NCBI GenBank assembly: GCA_021817875.1
Contig: JAKAFQ010000147.1
Coordinates: forward strand, 1 to 8,655
DNA length: 8,655 bases
Reading direction: 5' to 3'
Source: Pseudomonadota bacterium
Lineage (GTDB): Bacteria; Pseudomonadota; Gammaproteobacteria; Steroidobacterales; Steroidobacteraceae
Shown: one piece after another, positions 5,288 through 8,655 of the stretch
Layout of the letters: each line of letters starts with the position of its first letter
How positions within the stretch are numbered: the stretch's first letter is position 1
Made by a program: the position numbers and the translations under genes
The notes under the pieces: generated by a model
What the model saw: the letters and a program-made list of their open reading frames with translations, nothing else
Told to the model about the DNA's origin: nothing
The model's database searches: none

Positions 5288-7870
5288 ATGAAGACATGCA
5301 GCAAAAGACTCAGGAGCGGTCTCCTCATCTGCGGGCTCGCTTCCTTACTCATCGGATTGTCGCCCCCGGCGAGGGCCGCGACGTTCTCCGTCGACAGCAC
5401 GGCGGATGCGCCGGACGTCAGCCCGGGCGACGGGATATGCGCCGACAGCGCAGGCCGTTGCACGCTGCGCGCGGCGATCATGGAAGCGAACGCGATCGGT
5501 GGGACGAACACGGTCGATCTCAGCCTGATCAGCGATCCGAGCACGCCGATCATTCTCGATATTCCGGGCACCGACGAAACGGTGACCGGGGATGCCACCA
5601 CAGGGTTCACGATCACCTCGGCGCACGATGCCGCCACGGGCGATCTCAACATCACCTCGAGCATGAGCATCGTGGGCGCGGGTCCCGACAAGACCATCAT
5701 CGAATGGGATCCGAGTGTCAAACAGGATCCCGCCAAGGGTGACCGAGTGTTCCACATCGAGGCGGTCTCGAGCAACATCGACGTCAGCATCTCGGGTGTA
5801 ACGATCCAGAACGGGGTTACATCTCCGCCCCAGGTCATCGCGACCAACTCAGACGGCACCTATTACCAGTTTGAGCGCTGGGGCGGTGGCATCGCGATCG
5901 GTCCTGCGGCAGCGGTGACTCTGATCGACCCGTCGGTGTCCGGGAGTGAAAGCGGCAGCGGCGGCGAAGAGGGTGGCGCGGGCTCCGGAGGGAGCGAGGA
6001 AGGCGAAAGCGCCGCGGTCATCAACAGCGTGACGCTCACCAATGTGCGCATCGTTGACAACCAGAGCGGCACGGCGGGCGGCGGCATCTCGAGCGCGGCC
6101 CCTCTGACTCTCGACAACGTTCTGGTGAGCGGTGATGTCGCAACGACGAATGGCGGCGGTATCTACAACGACGCCCAGCTCACCATCAGGAATTCCACCA
6201 TCGGTACGATGACGGGCTTCAGCAATGCAAACTCGGCCGAGGGCGGCGGCGGCATCTTCGACACCGGCATGCACAACACACTCATCGAGCAGAGCGCGAT
6301 CGTCGGCAACAAGGCGGTCGGCGGCGGGGGCATCTCATCCCGCTCGCTCGTGACGATGAACATCGTCAATACGACCATTGGAGGAAACCAGGCGACCGAC
6401 GTCGGCGCAGGAATCACTGCCGACGGAAAGGTGAACCTGCAGAACGACACCATCGCCGGCAATCAGGCCGCGAATGACTCGACGAGCGGTGGCGCGGGTG
6501 TCAATGCGTTCGGCAGCGGCGTGTACAGCTTTGTGAACACGCTGTTCCAGAACAACGTCGCGACCGGCACCGGGGCATCGGCGAGCTGTGGCTGCAGCGG
6601 CTCGTCCTGCAAGACCGGAGTCATGGTGAGCGGCGGCCACAATCTTTCGGACGACTCGACCTGCTTCCTGCAGTCGGCTGTACAGGATCAGGCCGATATC
6701 TCCACACAGCTCCAGGCGCTGGCTGCCAACGGCGGTCCGACCGAAAGCATGGCGCTGCTGGCGGGTACGCCCGCGGTGGATGCCGGGGACAATGCCAACT
6801 GCCCACCGACCGACCAACGGGGCAACATGCGGCCCGCGGATGGGAACCTGCGCGGCAGCATGCAATGCGACATCGGAGCCTTCGAATTATTCACCCCATC
6901 GAATGATCTGCACGCCAGCGGCAACCGGCTGCAGTACCGGGTGCGTCGGGGTCAGCCCGCGAACGTCGGCTTCGATTTCACCAACGATCCGGGCGCGTCG
7001 GCGGATGCGACGGGAGTGACGATCACCACCGGGCCGATGCCTCAGGGGTACGCGCTCTCGGGCGCCACACTGACGACCCCAGCCGGCACGTCGGATTGCG
7101 CGTTCGATGCCAACACGCAGGTGGTGAGCTGTGACGTCGGAACGCTGGCGAGAGGCCAGACGGCATCGCTCGACCTCAAGGGAACGGGCACCCAGCCCGG
7201 ATGGGAGACTTTCAGCGCGCACATCGCCGCGGCAGCGCCGGCCGATCCCTTCCCGGACAACAACACCGTGACCGTGAAGACGTTGATTCAGGGAATCAGC
7301 GACGTGAGGCTGAGTGTATCAGGCTCCGGACAACAGGCGAGGGTGCATGGCCAGACGGCGCTGAATTTCAGCATCACGAATCGTGGCGAGGATGCCGCGA
7401 ACAACGTGATCGTGGCCGCGGCGTTCGAGAACAGGATGAGCTACCGCAGCATGCAGATATCGAACGGACGTACCTGCCTCGCGGTGACCGTGCCGAATAC
7501 GACCGTCAGCGGCGCGGGTTGTGACGTCGGCACGGTGGCCCCTGGCGGCACGGTGACGGGTACATTGACCCTGGAGCCGACCTCGACGGGAGACACCCTG
7601 GTGGCATTCGAGGTGTGGCAAGTCACCCCGGAGGGGGAGGTGAACGAGCTGGACGTCGACAGCGATCCCACCAACAACGCGGCTGCGGTGCCCCTGACGA
7701 TACTGGCGGAGACTCCCGTCACTCCGACGACGAGCTCATCGGGCGGTGGCGGATGTGTGTATGCGGCGGGCGGTCCGTTCGATCCGTCGCTGCTCGCGCT
7801 GGCAGGACTCGCGGCCATCGGTCTCGGCATCGGTCGCTGGAGGAGGAGCGCCAGGCAGCGCAGGCGCTGA
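5288..7870 (+). CDS. Secreted CSLREA / parallel beta-helix (choice-of-anchor Q) surface protein with C-terminal GGGGC sorting tail
   Basis: The protein has 860 residues. ATG 5288 is chosen over the in-frame ATG 5228 because GGAG lies eight bases upstream and a Sec signal peptide begins there, with likely cleavage after ARA (residue 30). Next is a CSLREA-type N-terminal motif (CTLRAAIMEANA, 58-69). A right-handed beta-helix follows with repeated GGGI turns (about 199-410). A Gly/Ser/Glu-rich low-complexity insert (about 217-242) interrupts the helix. A choice-of-anchor Q segment comes next (NGGPTESMALLAGTPAVDAG at 481-500, CDIGAFEL at 527-534). Two DUF11-like Ig-fold segments follow (about 539-663 and 671-806), each with a Cys pair. 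The C terminus is GGGGC (Cys823), a hydrophobic segment (about 833-849) and a basic tail. This tripartite tail resembles JDVT-/MYXO-type CTERM signals processed by an intramembrane protease, so surface anchoring is likely. Its function, perhaps adhesion or polysaccharide binding, is unknown. Confidence 0.88.
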   Translation: MKTCSKRLRSGLLICGLASLLIGLSPPARAATFSVDSTADAPDVSPGDGICADSAGRCTLRAAIMEANAIGGTNTVDLSLISDPSTPIILDIPGTDETVTGDATTGFTITSAHDAATGDLNITSSMSIVGAGPDKTIIEWDPSVKQDPAKGDRVFHIEAVSSNIDVSISGVTIQNGVTSPPQVIATNSDGTYYQFERWGGGIAIGPAAAVTLIDPSVSGSESGSGGEEGGAGSGGSEEGESAAVINSVTLTNVRIVDNQSGTAGGGISSAAPLTLDNVLVSGDVATTNGGGIYNDAQLTIRNSTIGTMTGFSNANSAEGGGGIFDTGMHNTLIEQSAIVGNKAVGGGGISSRSLVTMNIVNTTIGGNQATDVGAGITADGKVNLQNDTIAGNQAANDSTSGGAGVNAFGSGVYSFVNTLFQNNVATGTGASASCGCSGSSCKTGVMVSGGHNLSDDSTCFLQSAVQDQADISTQLQALAANGGPTESMALLAGTPAVDAGDNANCPPTDQRGNMRPADGNLRGSMQCDIGAFELFTPSNDLHASGNRLQYRVRRGQPANVGFDFTNDPGASADATGVTITTGPMPQGYALSGATLTTPAGTSDCAFDANTQVVSCDVGTLARGQTASLDLKGTGTQPGWETFSAHIAAAAPADPFPDNNTVTVKTLIQGISDVRLSVSGSGQQARVHGQTALNFSITNRGEDAANNVIVAAAFENRMSYRSMQISNGRTCLAVTVPNTTVSGAGCDVGTVAPGGTVTGTLTLEPTSTGDTLVAFEVWQVTPEGEVNELDVDSDPTNNAAAVPLTILAETPVTPTTSSSGGGGCVYAAGGPFDPSLLALAGLAAIGLGIGRWRRSARQRRR

Positions 7871-7884
7871 GGTGAGGCAAGGAA

Positions 7885-7931
7885 GCGCGGAGACGGATGC
7901 GCCCGATTGAGTGAGCAGCCCGTCTCCGCGC
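7885..7931 (+). terminator. 3'-end hairpin of the beta-helix gene
   Basis: GCGCGGAGACGG (7885-7896) and CCGTCTCCGCGC (7920-7931) form a perfect 12-pair stem with a 23-base loop, starting 14 bases after the stop codon. There is no T-tract, so this is a probable 3'-end structure rather than a certain intrinsic terminator. Confidence 0.5.
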
Positions 7932-8017
7932 AAGCCTCGGAAGAATCGGAGTGCCGCACCGCACGTATTCCGGCCGGCCGCGACCGTCGTGTCTGGGTTG
8001 GCGTGACCGGCTTGGCT

Positions 8018-8345
8018 GTCTGATTCGCACGCGGTGCGTGCTCGAGCTCGTGCTACGACCTGACGAGTCGCGGCGTAAAGGCCTCGGCGGACGCTACCGA
8101 GATCACTTTCTGAAGATTGTCCAGAGGGTTTGTGAGCGGCCGGCGCAATACCCGATCGAGCACACCCGCCAGATATTCGCCGGGTACGCCTCCGACCATT
8201 TCCATTGACGCTCATCTATCGCGAGCGGGAAGGGGCCGTGCAGATACTTGCGTTGGCTCATTACCGTCGCCGCCCCGGCTACTGGTGGGGTCGAGCGGCG
8301 GAAACCAAGAAGAAAGGAGCTTTAAGTCCCGTCAGTCGTGGATGA
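8018..8345 (+). pseudogene. Degenerate ParE/RelE-family toxin (frameshifted remnant)
   Basis: Two adjoining frames each match half of a ParE/RelE-type toxin. The first half reads DESRRKGLGGRYRDHF followed by ERPAQYPIEH (about 8068-8163). About eight bases later the match moves to another frame: DIRRVRLRPFPLTLIYRER, then GAVQILALAHYRRRPGYW (8172 to about 8288), open to a TGA at 8343-8345. In an intact family member this would read continuously as ...QYPI..DIRR..L..FP..LIYR...AVQILA.AH.RRRPGYW. The N-terminal part is also damaged: an Ala/Arg-rich stretch before 8060 lies in a third frame and stops. At least two indels therefore separate it from a working gene. No antitoxin is seen in the roughly 150 bases upstream. 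A working toxin would inhibit gyrase or cleave mRNA; this one is probably dead. The boundaries are approximate. Confidence 0.72.
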
Positions 8346-8481
8346 CGCGCCAGGGGAACAGGATCGCACGGCAGGTGGCAATTGGCCGAACCGGTATGAG
8401 ATGGCCGGACGGTTCCATTCGTCGAGGATCTTCGGTCCCTGGCGACCGTCGGCAGAATCGGCAGCGTATGAGGATACTCCG
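8346..8481. other. Short spacer between toxin and IS21 remnants
   Basis: No gene or clear structure is seen. It is bounded by two broken accessory genes on opposite strands and may hold unrecognised debris of either. Confidence 0.35.
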
Positions 8482-8655
8482 CTACGCCAATCTCGACACC
8501 TCAGTACGTGCCGCGCAGGTCAGTCCGCGATCGAGCCGCCCGGAATCGATCGAGTAGTACAGCGTGCGCCGGCTCACGCCCAGCGCCCGCGCGATCTCAG
8601 CCTTGCCCATCCCCTGCGTTTTCCGCGCTAAGTGATCAGTGATTCCAGTCGATCG
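8482..8655 (-). pseudogene. istA: IS21-family IstA transposase, N-terminal HTH fragment (runs off the window)
   Basis: The minus-strand frame is open from the window edge to a TAG at 8482-8484 and encodes 57 residues. It contains LARKTQGMGKAEIARALGVS, then RRTLYYSIDSGRLDR, a helix-turn-helix in which the GxSRRT turn is clear. From family knowledge this matches the N-terminal DNA-binding domain of one IS21 IstA group, in which an intact protein continues from '(W)IETGQLDRDL' into a long DDE catalytic domain. Here the similarity stops after about residue 45 and the frame ends 12 residues later, so no catalytic domain, and no istB ATPase gene, follows. It is either a truncated relic or, less likely, the end of another small HTH regulator whose start lies beyond the window. 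Nearby toxin debris also points to a decaying mobile region. Confidence 0.6.

Noticed and set aside
7951..8208. An 85-codon plus-strand frame as an intact small protein
   Set aside because: Only its second half resembles a toxin, and the rest of the toxin is in another frame, so it is better described as part of a pseudogene.
1..8655. CRISPR arrays, tRNA or rRNA genes
   Set aside because: No regularly spaced repeats, no cloverleaf-like sequence and no rRNA-like segment were seen on either strand.

Overview
The window is GC-rich bacterial chromosomal DNA. The gene content fits a gammaproteobacterium: a MoxR ATPase and CoxE-type VWA protein pair, an E. coli AroG-type DAHP synthase, a MetY-type O-acetylhomoserine sulfhydrylase, and a CSLREA/beta-helix surface protein with a Cys-containing C-terminal sorting tail. 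The genus cannot be fixed from this sequence alone.

Layout. Bases 2-202 are the 3' end of a moxR-like AAA ATPase gene, followed 40 bases later by a CoxE/VWA gene (243-1460) on the same strand. A leader region (about 1670-1876) then precedes aroG (1877-2971). Convergent to aroG on the minus strand is metY (3092-4363), and a strong hairpin (3015-3040) separates their ends. An apparently gene-free stretch of about 850 bases (4364-5218) follows. Next comes a large secreted parallel beta-helix protein (5288-7870) with a hairpin at its 3' end. The right end (8018-8655) is a graveyard of mobile and accessory remnants: a frameshifted ParE/RelE-family toxin pseudogene on the plus strand, and the N-terminal helix-turn-helix part of an IS21-type istA on the minus strand that runs off the window.

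The most interesting signal is the aroG leader. A 28-codon ORF starting at GTG 1705 carries the run Tyr-Tyr-Arg-Phe-Phe-Trp, so all three end products of the aromatic pathway are represented in six codons. It is followed by a textbook intrinsic terminator (1816-1847), just before the aroG ribosome binding site, and by an alternative pairing between 1761-1773 and 1812-1826 that would block that terminator. This is the architecture of ribosome-mediated transcription attenuation, here apparently sensing Tyr, Phe and Trp together to control the first committed step of their synthesis. The enzyme itself keeps the AroG-type allosteric pocket, with changes at two positions thought to bind the effector, so the gene may be controlled at both RNA and protein level.
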